Of a stretch of 64,000 nucleotides of DNA, positions 19,753-30,305 are shown in pieces. Numbering within the stretch: position 1 is the stretch's first letter; the number at the start of each line of letters is the position of its first letter. Origin of the DNA: Enterococcus columbae. Its GTDB lineage: Bacteria > Bacillota > Bacilli > Lactobacillales > Enterococcaceae. The stretch lies in the NCBI GenBank assembly GCA_020742395.1, contig DYWZ01000034.1, positions 1 through 64,000 on the forward strand, written 5' to 3'. Below the pieces are notes generated by a model that worked only from the letters and a program-made list of their open reading frames with translations, did not search any database and was not told the DNA's origin. The position numbers were made by a program, and so were the translations under genes.

Positions 19753-20091
19753 ATGGAAAAAATGAAAAACATGAAAAATATTGCGATAAGCTTCGTTTTA
19801 TTGTTGTTCGTTTTTTTACTTTTGCTATTTATCGCTACTATTTTCAAAAGTTTGTTATTTACAAAGATTTTTGGTGGAATAGCCATTCTATTAACAGCGC
19901 TACTTACATTGGTGGGTTATCTTTTTACTAAAATGAGTTATAAAGGAATTGGGGCAAAGGGGCCACTGTTTGTACCCAAAGCATTGGGAGTAGGCATTAC
20001 CATCAATCCTTATCATTGGTTAGGAAAATGTATTTGGTTAGGACTAGAATTATTGCTAATCGTGGTGCTTATTCAGTTTCTTTTAGCATAA
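19753..20091 (+). CDS. Small multi-TM hypothetical protein
   Basis: 112 aa, three predicted TM stretches; ATG 19753 after AAGGTG. Confidence 0.65.
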   Translation: MEKMKNMKNIAISFVLLLFVFLLLLFIATIFKSLLFTKIFGGIAILLTALLTLVGYLFTKMSYKGIGAKGPLFVPKALGVGITINPYHWLGKCIWLGLELLLIVVLIQFLLA

Positions 20092-20121
20092 AGTAATGTA
20101 GATAAAATCATTGACAAATTA

Positions 20122-20174
20122 AAGAAGCCTAGCTACTTTAAGTCCGTAAGCTTAAAGTGGCTAGACTTCTTTTT
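20122..20174. terminator. Bidirectional terminator
   Basis: AAAGAAGCCTAGCTACTTTAAG...CTTAAAGTGGCTAGACTTCTTTTT. Confidence 0.85.
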
Positions 20175-20679
20175 ATTTAGCTGCATATCCTAACTTCATC
20201 TGTTCATATTGCAAAAGTTTTGCTTTTAGGGGAAGTCCCCAACCAAAGCCTGTTAATTGTCCATTTTTGCCAATCACTCGATGACAGGGAATGATAAAGA
20301 AAATTGGATTTTTGCCAATTGCATTAGCCACTGCACGAAAGGCGGTTGGTTTACCTAAATTTTGAGCAATTTGGCTATAGCTTAGGGTTTGACCAAAAGG
20401 AATTTTTTGTAATTCTTGCCAAACGCGTTGCTGAAAAGCTGTCCCACGTAAATCTAAGGGATAGTCAAAGCTATTTTTTTCATGACTCAATAATCGGCTA
20501 AATTCAGCCACATAAGGAGCAGTTTTTTCTAAATCCTGTTGCCATAGGTATTGCTGTTTTTCTTTAACCAGTTGGTCACTAGGGGCTAAAAACAATAAAC
20601 CATATTCTGAGACACCTAGAGTTAGCTGAAGATTAAGTATTTGGAAATTTTGAGTAGCTATCACTTCTTTTATCGACAT
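20173..20679 (-). CDS. ogt: Methylated-DNA--[protein]-cysteine S-methyltransferase
   Basis: IPCHRVIGKNGQLTGFGWGLPLK active-site motif. Confidence 0.95.
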   Translation of the reverse strand: MSIKEVIATQNFQILNLQLTLGVSEYGLLFLAPSDQLVKEKQQYLWQQDLEKTAPYVAEFSRLLSHEKNSFDYPLDLRGTAFQQRVWQELQKIPFGQTLSYSQIAQNLGKPTAFRAVANAIGKNPIFFIIPCHRVIGKNGQLTGFGWGLPLKAKLLQYEQMKLGYAAK

Positions 20680-20696
20680 AGGTTTATTTCCTTTGT

Positions 20697-22637
20697 TTAT
20701 ATTTCACTCAATTCTTCTAAAGCTAGGGTAGCTTCTTCCCATTGTAGTAAAATTTCCTCTTGTAATTGTTTGGCTTGTTCTAATTCTGTAGAAAGCGCCA
20801 GGAGTTGTTCGTGGTTAGAGAGTGTTTCAGGTAGGGCCATTTGATTTTCCAATGTCTGAATGGTTGTTTCAGCCTGTTCCATCTCTTCTTCCAATTGTTC
20901 CACCTTACGCTTCAAGCTGCGTAATTGCTTTTGTTGCTCCTTGCTTTGCTGGAAGGATTGCTTTCCTGCTGTATTGGCTTCCTTAGTTTGCGTCGTTTCT
21001 TGTTCTAACAAGGCTTTTAATTCAGCTTCTTCACGCTTTTTCTCTAAATAATAATCATAATCACCTAAATATAATTTACTGCCGGTTTCAGATAATTCAA
21101 TCACCTTGGTAGCAATTCGATTGATAAAGTAACGGTCATGGGAAACAAATAACAGGGTTCCCTCATAATCAATCAGCGCATTCTCTAAGACTTCCTTATT
21201 ATCAATATCTAAATGGTTGGTCGGTTCATCGAGAATTAAAAAGTTATCCTTATTCATTGACAGCTTAGCTAAGGCAACTCGCGCTTTTTCGCCACCACTT
21301 AAAAGAGCGATGGGTTTTTCTACCTCTTCACCTGAAAAGAGGAAACTACCCAAAATGGTACGAATATCGCCTTCAGGTGTTGTAGGATGTTCATCCCATA
21401 ATTCATGCAAAATGGTTTTGTTAGTATTTAAATCAGCTTGTCCTTGGTCATAATAACCAATACTTACATTGGTTCCAAGATGAAGTTGTCCACTAATAAA
21501 GGGAATTTTGCCAATGATTGATTTTAAGAGTGTGGATTTACCGATTCCATTTGGGCCAACTAAGGCAATCGCTTCTTGTTTACGAATATCTAGCTCGATT
21601 GGTGCGCTAAGGATCGTCTCTTCATAGCCGATTGCACCATCTGTTAACTGTAAAACCACATTTCCTGAAGCTTTTTCAATATCAAATAGGAAATGGGCCG
21701 ATTTTTCATCGCCTTGAGGTTTATCTAAGCGATCCATTTTTTCAAGTTGTTTTCTTCGACTTTGTGCTCTTTTAGTAGTCGAAGCCCGAACGAGATTTCG
21801 TGCAACAAAGTCTTCTAGTTTTTGGATTTCTTCTTGTTGTTTTTCGTAGGCCTTCCATTCACTCGCTAATTGTTGGGCTTTTAAATCTAAATATTTACTA
21901 TAGTTTCCTTTAAAGTAACGCATTTTTTGACGACTGAGTTCATACACCTCAGTAACCACCTTGTCAAGGAAATATCGATCGTGTGAAACGATGAGCAATG
22001 CGCCTTGATACGCTTGTAGATACCCCTCTAACCAAGCAAGTGTTTCGATATCTAGGTGGTTGGTGGGTTCGTCTAAAATTAATAAATCAGGTTTTTGCAG
22101 AAGTAGTTTGGCTAAAGCTAGACGCGTTCTTTGTCCACCAGATAAATTATTGATTGCTTGTTCGTAAAATTCAGCACCAAACTGGAAGCCATGTAAAACT
22201 GAGCGAATCTCATTTTCGTAGCCATAGCCATTGTTTTCTGCGAATTGATGCTGAATTTGATCATATTCTTTTAATAAACTTTGATATTGCGCGCTAGTCA
22301 CATCAATTTGGCCCATTTCCACTTCTAGCTGACGCATTCTTTGTTCCATTTGTTGAAGGGAATCAAAGGCTTTGAGCATTTCATTCCATACAGTTTCTTC
22401 ACTCGCTAAGCCTGAATTTTGCGCCAAATAGCCCAGGCGGATATTTTTATTACGAATGACTTGACCAGCATCAGGTTGTTCGCTACCAGCGATAATTTTT
22501 AATAGGGTAGACTTACCCGCACCATTCCGGCCGACCAAGGCAATTCTTGCATGACTATCTATTTCCATTTGGATATTTTCAAATAAAACATCTGCTCCGA
22601 ATAAACGAGCAACTTGATTGGCTTGTAATATAATCAT
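20697..22637 (-). CDS. ydiF: ABC-F family ATPase, YdiF-like
   Basis: Two ATPase cassettes (GRNGAGKSTLL, LSGGQRTRLALAKLLL; GPNGIGKSTLL, LSGGEKARVALAKL), C-terminal coiled coil; adjacent to rex. Confidence 0.9.
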   Translation of the reverse strand: MIILQANQVARLFGADVLFENIQMEIDSHARIALVGRNGAGKSTLLKIIAGSEQPDAGQVIRNKNIRLGYLAQNSGLASEETVWNEMLKAFDSLQQMEQRMRQLEVEMGQIDVTSAQYQSLLKEYDQIQHQFAENNGYGYENEIRSVLHGFQFGAEFYEQAINNLSGGQRTRLALAKLLLQKPDLLILDEPTNHLDIETLAWLEGYLQAYQGALLIVSHDRYFLDKVVTEVYELSRQKMRYFKGNYSKYLDLKAQQLASEWKAYEKQQEEIQKLEDFVARNLVRASTTKRAQSRRKQLEKMDRLDKPQGDEKSAHFLFDIEKASGNVVLQLTDGAIGYEETILSAPIELDIRKQEAIALVGPNGIGKSTLLKSIIGKIPFISGQLHLGTNVSIGYYDQGQADLNTNKTILHELWDEHPTTPEGDIRTILGSFLFSGEEVEKPIALLSGGEKARVALAKLSMNKDNFLILDEPTNHLDIDNKEVLENALIDYEGTLLFVSHDRYFINRIATKVIELSETGSKLYLGDYDYYLEKKREEAELKALLEQETTQTKEANTAGKQSFQQSKEQQKQLRSLKRKVEQLEEEMEQAETTIQTLENQMALPETLSNHEQLLALSTELEQAKQLQEEILLQWEEATLALEELSEI

Positions 22638-22933
22638 GTGTTATTACTCTTCCTTTAATACAAATTTGCATTATCAGTCTATCATAGTTTAAAGCCAAGA
22701 AAAAGCTATTTGTATTTAAAGAGAGTACTCATTAACAAATTGAATGAACAATAGGGCGTGATTTTGACAAAATTTTTAGTAGATATTACTGTTTTAATTG
22801 CCTTGTTACTGATTAAACGAGTTTGTGAGAAAATCACGATGAATTTTGAGCAGATAAATTGCTTTTCATTGCTACTCTTTGGTAAGATAACTCTGGAAAT
22901 AGTGAACAATTCACAAGTTGGAGGAGAAAGATC

Positions 22934-23590
22934 GTGAAAGAAAAACAAATACCCAAAGCAACAGCCAAACGTTTACCGATTTATTATAGATATTTGAAGA
23001 TGTTGCACCAAGCCGGTAAGAAGAAAGTTTCTTCAACTGAGCTAAGTGAAGCTGTGCAAGTTGATAGTGCAACCATTCGCCGAGATTTTTCTTATTTTGG
23101 TGAGCTAGGTAAACGTGGTTATGGTTACGATGTGGAAGAAGTAATGCTATTTTTTGCAGTGACCTTAAATGAAGATAAGATGACTAACGTTGCCTTAATT
23201 GGGGTCGGAAATCTTGGTAGTGCGTTATTAAAATATAAGTTCCACCATAGTAATTCTATTCGCATTAGTGCAGCCTTTGATGTGAATCAAGATTTAGTTG
23301 GTCGAATTATTGATGGTATACCAGTTTACCCAATGAGCGATATGAAAGAGCAAGTTAAGATTCAAGAAATCGATATCGCTATTTTAACAGTACCAGCTGA
23401 TAAATCACAGGATGTGGTGAATGATTTAGTCGATTCTGGAGTCAAAGGAATTTTAAACTTTACGCCTGTACGCTTAAATGCCCCAGATGATGTATTGATT
23501 CAAAATGTGGATTTAACGAATGAATTACAAACCTTGATTTATTTCTTGAATTCAGATAATAATCCATCAGATATTTTTATCCATAGATAA
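22934..23590 (+). CDS. rex: Redox-sensing transcriptional repressor Rex
   Basis: [38 protein letters not shown]. Confidence 0.96.
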   Translation: MKEKQIPKATAKRLPIYYRYLKMLHQAGKKKVSSTELSEAVQVDSATIRRDFSYFGELGKRGYGYDVEEVMLFFAVTLNEDKMTNVALIGVGNLGSALLKYKFHHSNSIRISAAFDVNQDLVGRIIDGIPVYPMSDMKEQVKIQEIDIAILTVPADKSQDVVNDLVDSGVKGILNFTPVRLNAPDDVLIQNVDLTNELQTLIYFLNSDNNPSDIFIHR

Positions 23591-23660
23591 GCCGAATCAA
23601 AATAAATTAAATTGCAGAAAATCAACGTGTTTTGTTTGAATGCGTTAGCTTTATTCCTAT

Positions 23661-23693
23661 TGCCATCAGATTTTGCTTCTGATGGCTTTTTTT
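23661..23693 (+). terminator. Terminator after rex
   Basis: GCCATCAGATTTTGCTTCTGATGGCTTTTTTT. Confidence 0.88.
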
Positions 23694-24115
23694 GATAATT
23701 TTATGGGAATAGGTTGATTGTCTTTATGTTTCTCCTTAGTTAATTTCTTAGCGCATTAAAATTTTTTATAATGTTCATTTGGCCTGTTTATAATAGATTA
23801 AACTAAACATGAATGTAAATAACTTCAATTTTCTAACTATGTTTTTAACCATTTCAAATAAAAACATTTTTTCAAGATATTGAAAATTACTTATTAGAAG
23901 ATAGACATCCAAATGAGTAAAATACTTCTGATTTAGCAACCTTCCTTGAAAGATAGGAGGGCTTTTTTGCTAATTCAACTGTTTTATGAGAAGTAAAAAT
24001 TGGTAATTAGCGAAGAGGGTTAAAAATATTTTTTAGGTTATTGGCAACCTAAAAAGCAGATGGTGTGATTTGCTTGTAATTAAGGTTATGAAAAACCTAA
24101 AAAGGAGAGATTGTT

Positions 24116-25850
24116 TTGGATATTAAAGATTTAAAGAGCAGAGAGTATGGGAATCTAAGTAAATATGTTTCAATGATTAAGTACCGTCTTAACAGTGTTT
24201 TTGAAGAAGAAGTAGAAGACGCAAAAATATTTGCAACTGCCTTTCTTGCGTATTTAGTAAAAAAAGAAAATTTGTCTACTAAAAGAGAATTAATCAACTA
24301 CATCGAACGAAAATTACCAGAATCACAACAACTATTTTTGATAAACAGAACATCAGATACTTACTGGACGAAAGTATTAGAAATCGCAGAAGAATTATCA
24401 TTGGATGCTTTATTAGCGACTGTAGTATTGTATCCATATTCTGGGTTTCATAATACCAAAGAAATTGGCACACCAGAAAGTATTGTTAAGTTAGCTTATG
24501 GCATTCTAAATCCGAAAAATGAATATGTGGCTGATTTATACAGTGGTGTGGGTAGCTTCCTTTCATATACAGCTATGCAAGATGATGAATCTACTTTATA
24601 TGGAGTAGAAACAAAAGCATACCCTAAAGTGATTTCTGAAATAATCCTTTCATTTTTTGAGAACGAAGCTGAAATCATCCAAGGATCTGCTTTAGAAATT
24701 CCCAAAAATAAGAAATTCGATAAAATCTTTTGTGAGTATCCACGGAACCTAAACTCAAAATATTTATCAGATGATGAAAAACAAGCAGTACTTGATGATG
24801 GACTCATTCCAGAACTAGTGAAAACTTCTAGGACAGAATGGTATTTTGAATGTAGTGAATCATTTAAGTGAAAATGGTAAAGCTGTAGTTTATGCACCAA
24901 ATGCTATTACTTGGGACGAAGACAGATTGAAAATAATTCGTGAAAGATTCATCAAGTTAGGTCTATTGAAGGCTGCGATAACTATCCCGAAAGAAATTGT
25001 ATCTCCTTATGCAGGTGTTAGTTCTGTTTTATTAGTCCTTAGTAAAAACAAATCTGATTCAGTAAGATTTATTGATGCAAGTGAATTAGAATTAGTTGAC
25101 GTTAATAATCGAGGATTATTCTATTCTTATAAAGATGAAACCATTAAAGAAATTTTAACTATGCTAGATTCTGATGGTAAGTACTCTAAAAAAGTCTCTA
25201 TTGATGAAATCGCTAAAAAAGACTATGTTATCAATCCAGTTAGATATTTGGAATCAGAAATTAAGGTGAAAAATGGGGTGCCCTTTGAAAGTTTGATTAA
25301 AAACATTACTAGAGGCGTTCAAATGAGAGCTGTAGGAATTGAAGAAATGATTTCTGACACGCCAACTCCTTATCGCTATTTAAAATTGACGGATATTCAG
25401 GATGGTTTGATTAATGAAGATTTGCCTTATTTGAAAGAGATTGATGAAAAGCAGAAAAAATATTGCTTAAAGAATCGTTCATTGGTTATTTCTAAAACAT
25501 TTAATTCATTAAAAGTTGCCGTGGCAACTGTGGAAGAAGGACAACAAATTTTAGTAAGTGGTAATTTGTATATTATTGATTTGGATGAAACAAAGGCTAA
25601 TCCATACTATGTCAAATCATATTTAGAGAGTGAACAAGGAACTGTTGCATTATCAAGAATCTCAGTTGGATCCGTAATAGCTAATATACCAATTTCTAAA
25701 TTATCTAAATTGATGATTCCTAATCCAAGTATAGCGTTTCAAAATGAGATAGCTGAGAAATATCTGACAAAAGTCGATGAAATAAAATTATTAAGATATA
25801 GACTACAAAAGGCAACAGACGATTTGAAAAAGATTTTTGAGGAGGAATAA
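24116..25850 (+). pseudogene. N-6 DNA methylase-like/specificity (M-S) fusion, interrupted by a +1 frameshift near 24844-24847
   Basis: ORF 24116-24871 gives methylase-like N-terminus ending ...TSRTEWYF; ORF 24846-25850 continues NVVNHLSENGKAVVYAPN and a type I-like TRD; dropping one T of TTTT restores TEWYLNVVNHLSENG. Motif I is DLYSGVGSF; no NPP[FY] (CEYP at that position). Confidence 0.75.
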
Positions 25851-25852
25851 TT

Positions 25853-26374
25853 TTGTTATTATCAATTGCCGAATTATCAGATTTAACAGATGAAATCACG
25901 AATCGTTTACCATCAATCCTCTCAAAATTAAATCGGACTGGTGGATTAGAAGAATGGTTAGCTATGGGTGGTATGTCTGATCTTGTTCAAGGAGATAAAG
26001 ACTTAAATTCCTATCCAAATGGAAAGATTGTCGTGATTGGTGGAACAGATATTAAAGAAAAAGTATTTTTAGGTGTAGCAAAGGAACTAGGTCTGTCTAA
26101 AGATAGATTTGAGTTTTGTTTGGACTATAAAAAAATCCAGAAATACGAATTCAACAAACTGCAGTACAATCCGAACTATTGAACAGTTTTATTTGGACTA
26201 GCACCTCATAGCTCTCAGGGAAAAGGTAAGAGTAGCAGCGTAATCACAGAAATGGAGAAATCACAAAGATATCCTAGAGTCATACGTTTGGAGTCAAGTA
26301 ATGAGTTAAAAATCTCAAAGACAAATTTCAGAGAGACATTAAAGCAGCTTATAGATGAAAAGTATATTATATAA
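25853..26374 (+). pseudogene. Small hypothetical Rossmann-like protein, interrupted by in-frame TGA at 26180-26182
   Basis: ORF to NPNY then TGA, after which the same frame stays open: TVLFGLAPHSSQGKGKSSSVITEMEKSQRYPRVIRLESSNELKISKTNFRETLKQLIDEKYII*. Confidence 0.7.
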
Positions 26375-26641
26375 GCAGTTAGAAGGTTTGATGTAAAATG
26401 AAAATATTTCATTTAGTGGTAAGTCTGTAAGTGGAGGTATCCAAAATTTTTAATAATATAGGTTTGAAATGAATTTTAGTTAGCATGAAATATGTGTAAA
26501 TTAATTTGATTAGTTATAAAAAGAAAAAGTAGATGTTGTGATTTGAATTTTTAAATACAATGACAAACGTTTGAAAACGGTTTATATGATAGTGTTAATT
26601 ATATCCTTTTATGATAAAATATAACTATAAAAAATAGGTGA

Positions 26642-28696
26642 GTGGTGAATACTGTTATGGAATCAAATCCTAGAAAATTATTAGATGAGTTTATTCCTGA
26701 AGCAATGGGAAAACAGTTAGTTATTCCGGTTTATCAGAGAAAATATACGTGGACTGTAAAAAAACAATTAATTCAATTAATGAAGGATTTAGTGGGGTTA
26801 ATTGAGGATGAAACGAAACAAAAGCAGCATTTTCTAGGTACAGTTGTTTATTTAGAAAATGTAATTGAATATAAAACAGAACGCTCGATTGTAGATGGAC
26901 AACAGCGAATAGTTACAATGTTTCTAATTGCTCATGCTATGAAATCAATTGCGGATAATGAATTCCGTGCGCGAGAAATTGACGAAACTTACCTTCAGAA
27001 TTATTCTGAACCAATAGGCAGCAGATATCGTCAAAGATTATATCCTTCTGTTGCAGACGGTAATGATTATCTGATAATAGCAGAAGGTCGTTATGATGAA
27101 ATTGATCAAAATAGCTCTAGTAATATTGTTAAAAACTTCCTATATTTACAGTCTGAATTAAGAGATTTGGTTCATAAATATGGTTTTGATAGAGTCTTGT
27201 ATGCATTAAAAAGATTTACCATTGTTTATATCAAATTGGATGATAGAGACAATGCACAACAAATATTTGAGAGTATTAATTCTACTGGTGAAAGGTTAAC
27301 TGCCTCAGACTTAATTCGTAATTTTATTATGATGGATAAATCTAACGAAGAACAGACTACGCTATATCGAAAATATTGGCGAAGACTTGAAGAAGTATTT
27401 GACAATTCAAAAGAGATGGAAGATTTTTTCAGATATTATCTTGCTGCAATGACAGGAGAGTATTCTGCTAAGCATGTATTATATCAAGCATTTAAAAATT
27501 ATTGGCGTGATCAAAAAGAGTTAAACTATGAAGAATTACTTGATAAGTTAGTACGTTATTCTGGTTATTTTTCGTCACTATATTTGAAAGCACCCTCCGG
27601 AAAATATGTAGATATTCTAAAGGATTTCCAAAGTATAGAAAGTATGATGCCTGCACCATTTGTACTAGAGCTATCGGAATGGTTTTATTATGACCAAAAA
27701 ATTACTGAATCACAGTATTTTGAAGTGATTAAAGTGATTAATGTTTATCAAATTAGACGATATTTTAATGGCGATGACACAAGTAGAGTTTCTAAGTCAT
27801 TTCCAACATATTTGAAAAATGTTAAAAAGTATGCCGAAAAATATGGTTTTGAAAATATTGTTGATATTGTCATTTATGTTTTAGTTACGAAAAATCAATC
27901 GAATAATATGGCACTTCCAACGGATAAGTCATTAAAATCTAAATTTGTAAATATGAATGCTTATGCAATGAGACTGACAAGATGGCTACTTGAAAAAATT
28001 GAGAATAAAGGTAATAGTGCTACTTTGGATATGAGTGAATTATCCATTGAACATATTATGCCACAAGCAAGTACACCGTATTGGGAAGAAAAAGCAGGAG
28101 TTACTGGTGAAGAATATACCGAGCTTGTAAACACAATAGGCAATTTAACTTTAGTTAGTAAACCTGATAACTCTAAGGCAGGAAATAAAGACTTTGAATC
28201 TAAAAAGAAGATTTTTGAGGACACATTACATATTCACATGAATAAATCGATTCATGATTTAGATTCTTGGGATAAAGGAGCGATTGAATCAAGAAGTAAC
28301 TACATTATCGAAGAATTGATTTTGATGTATCCTTATCTTCGTTCAAAAGAAAACTATGAGCAAAGTAAAAATAGAAATATTTATTTATCGTCCAAAGGTG
28401 TAAAAGCAACAGGATATTTAAATGAAGATGAAACTGTTGTCATTTATGCTGGTTCGGAAATCAGTCAAAAAGTTAAGAATAATAGTTCAAATTTGTTTCA
28501 TGAAGATATACAGGATTTGATTGATAAGGGAATTGTTGAAGAGACTATAGGAGGTCTTCAATTTGTGCAAGATTATTTAGCCTCATCTGTTTCAAAGGCT
28601 GCAGGATTGATTCTTGGGGGCAGTAAAAATGGATGGGAATACTGGAAAGATTCAGATGGAATGATTATCAATGATTCGTTAAGAAAAAAGAAGTAA
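26642..28696 (+). CDS. DUF262-DUF1524-DUF4357 protein (GmrSD-like, putative modification-dependent nuclease)
   Basis: IPVYQRKYTW, IVDGQQRIVTMFL (DUF262), SIEHIMPQ...NTIGNLTLV (DUF1524 HNH-like), C-terminal AAGLILGGSKNGWEYWKDSDG (DUF4357-like). Confidence 0.88.
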   Translation: MVNTVMESNPRKLLDEFIPEAMGKQLVIPVYQRKYTWTVKKQLIQLMKDLVGLIEDETKQKQHFLGTVVYLENVIEYKTERSIVDGQQRIVTMFLIAHAMKSIADNEFRAREIDETYLQNYSEPIGSRYRQRLYPSVADGNDYLIIAEGRYDEIDQNSSSNIVKNFLYLQSELRDLVHKYGFDRVLYALKRFTIVYIKLDDRDNAQQIFESINSTGERLTASDLIRNFIMMDKSNEEQTTLYRKYWRRLEEVFDNSKEMEDFFRYYLAAMTGEYSAKHVLYQAFKNYWRDQKELNYEELLDKLVRYSGYFSSLYLKAPSGKYVDILKDFQSIESMMPAPFVLELSEWFYYDQKITESQYFEVIKVINVYQIRRYFNGDDTSRVSKSFPTYLKNVKKYAEKYGFENIVDIVIYVLVTKNQSNNMALPTDKSLKSKFVNMNAYAMRLTRWLLEKIENKGNSATLDMSELSIEHIMPQASTPYWEEKAGVTGEEYTELVNTIGNLTLVSKPDNSKAGNKDFESKKKIFEDTLHIHMNKSIHDLDSWDKGAIESRSNYIIEELILMYPYLRSKENYEQSKNRNIYLSSKGVKATGYLNEDETVVIYAGSEISQKVKNNSSNLFHEDIQDLIDKGIVEETIGGLQFVQDYLASSVSKAAGLILGGSKNGWEYWKDSDGMIINDSLRKKK

Positions 28697-28790
28697 TTAT
28701 CCTGGAAAATAAATGTATCCAAGCAAATAGTACAGTTTAATTATTGGTCTAAAAATCTTATAAGTAAAATATTAATTGGGGGAAATGATT

Positions 28791-30305
28791 TTGGCAAAAA
28801 AACATACAAACGCTAATCTAGGTGTTGAAAAAGAGTTATGGGCAGTAGCGAATAAGCTTCGTGCATCAGGTGGTATTAGTGCTGCGGATTATCGTAAAGT
28901 TGTTGTAGGATTAATATTTTTGAAATATGCATCTGATAGTTTTGAATGGAAATATGAAGAGCTTGTTGCAGAAGGAGATGGCTTTGAAGAAGAGAAAGAT
29001 GCCTATACAATGGACAATATTTTCTTTGTGCCGAAAGAAGCCCGTTGGTCACACATTGCATCGCATGCGCACACTCCTGAAATCGGACAAGTTATCGATG
29101 ATGCGATGAGGGCAATTGAAAAAGAGAATAAATCATTTAAAGGCGTATTGCCAATGAATTACGCTAATTCAGATATTGATAAACAAACATTAGGAGAAGT
29201 TGTTGATATGTTTACAAATAATATCAACCTTCGAGACCATAATGATGAGATGGATTTGTTGGGACGGACTTATGAGTATTTCATTGAACAGTTTGCAGCA
29301 GTAGAAGGACAAAAAGGTGGAGAATTTTATACGCCAACATCTATTGTAAAAACGATTGTTGCAGTCTTAAAACCATTCAAGGGTCGTGTATATGACCCAG
29401 CATGTGGATCAGGTGGTATGTTTGTTCAGTCTGCAAAATTTGTTAAGGAACATGCAGGAAATATAGATGATATTTCTATATTTGGGCAAGAAATGAACCC
29501 AGATACATGGAAAATGGCGAAGATGAACATGGCGATACGAGGGGTTGAAGCGAATTTCGGTGAATATCCAGCGAATACATTTACTAACGATTTGCATAAA
29601 CACTTAAAGGCTGACTTTATTATGGCGAATCCCCCATTTAATGTTAAGGATTGGGGCGCAGATAAACTAAAAGATGATCTACGATGGAAATATGGAACAC
29701 CACCAAATGGCAATGCAAACTATGCATGGATGCAACATATGATTTCTCATTTAACGCCAAATGGCAAAATTGGTTTAGTTTTAGCAAATGGATCGCTTTC
29801 TTCATCGCAAAGTGGCGAAGGTGATATTCGTAAAGCAATCATTGAGGATGATTTGATTGAAGGCATTGTAGCACTACCAACTAACCTTTTCTATAGTGTA
29901 ACTATTCCGGCATGCATATGGTTTATCTCTCGTAATAAAAAACAAAAAGGCAAAACAGTTTTCATTGATGCGCGTAAAATGGGAGAGTTAGTAGACCGCA
30001 AGCATCGAGATTTTAGTGAAGAAGACATCGCTAAAATTGCTGAAACTTTTGAAGCTTTCCAAAATGGCACTCTTGAAGATGAAAAAGGATTTTGCGCTGT
30101 AGTTACAACTGAGGATATTAGCAAGCAAGATTACATTCTAACTCCTGGAAGATACGTGGGTATTGAAGAGCAAGAAGATGACGGAGAGCCATTTGAAGAA
30201 AAAATGAAACGGTTAACTTCTGAGCTATCTGAATTGTTCGAACGCTCTCATGAATTGGAAAAGGAAATTAAAGAACGATTGGGGGTTATTGGGTTTGAAA
30301 TATAA
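28791..30305 (+). CDS. hsdM: Type I restriction-modification methyltransferase subunit
   Basis: FYTPTSIVKTIVAVLKPFKGRVYDPACGSGGMF, DFIMANPPFNVKDW; TTG start likely. Confidence 0.96.
   Translation: MAKKHTNANLGVEKELWAVANKLRASGGISAADYRKVVVGLIFLKYASDSFEWKYEELVAEGDGFEEEKDAYTMDNIFFVPKEARWSHIASHAHTPEIGQVIDDAMRAIEKENKSFKGVLPMNYANSDIDKQTLGEVVDMFTNNINLRDHNDEMDLLGRTYEYFIEQFAAVEGQKGGEFYTPTSIVKTIVAVLKPFKGRVYDPACGSGGMFVQSAKFVKEHAGNIDDISIFGQEMNPDTWKMAKMNMAIRGVEANFGEYPANTFTNDLHKHLKADFIMANPPFNVKDWGADKLKDDLRWKYGTPPNGNANYAWMQHMISHLTPNGKIGLVLANGSLSSSQSGEGDIRKAIIEDDLIEGIVALPTNLFYSVTIPACIWFISRNKKQKGKTVFIDARKMGELVDRKHRDFSEEDIAKIAETFEAFQNGTLEDEKGFCAVVTTEDISKQDYILTPGRYVGIEEQEDDGEPFEEKMKRLTSELSELFERSHELEKEIKERLGVIGFEI

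Noticed and set aside
22830-22920. Possible Rex operators upstream of rex (TTGTGAGAAAATCACGA at ~22830; GTGAACAATTCAC at ~22903)
   Set aside because: Both palindromes have a 7-nt gap between GTG and CAC rather than the 8 nt of the canonical TTGTGAANNNNTTCACAA site, so they are not called; EMSA would decide.
26200-26412. Minus-strand ORF 26215-26412
   Set aside because: Antisense to the in-frame continuation of the 25853 gene; no RBS or recognisable protein.
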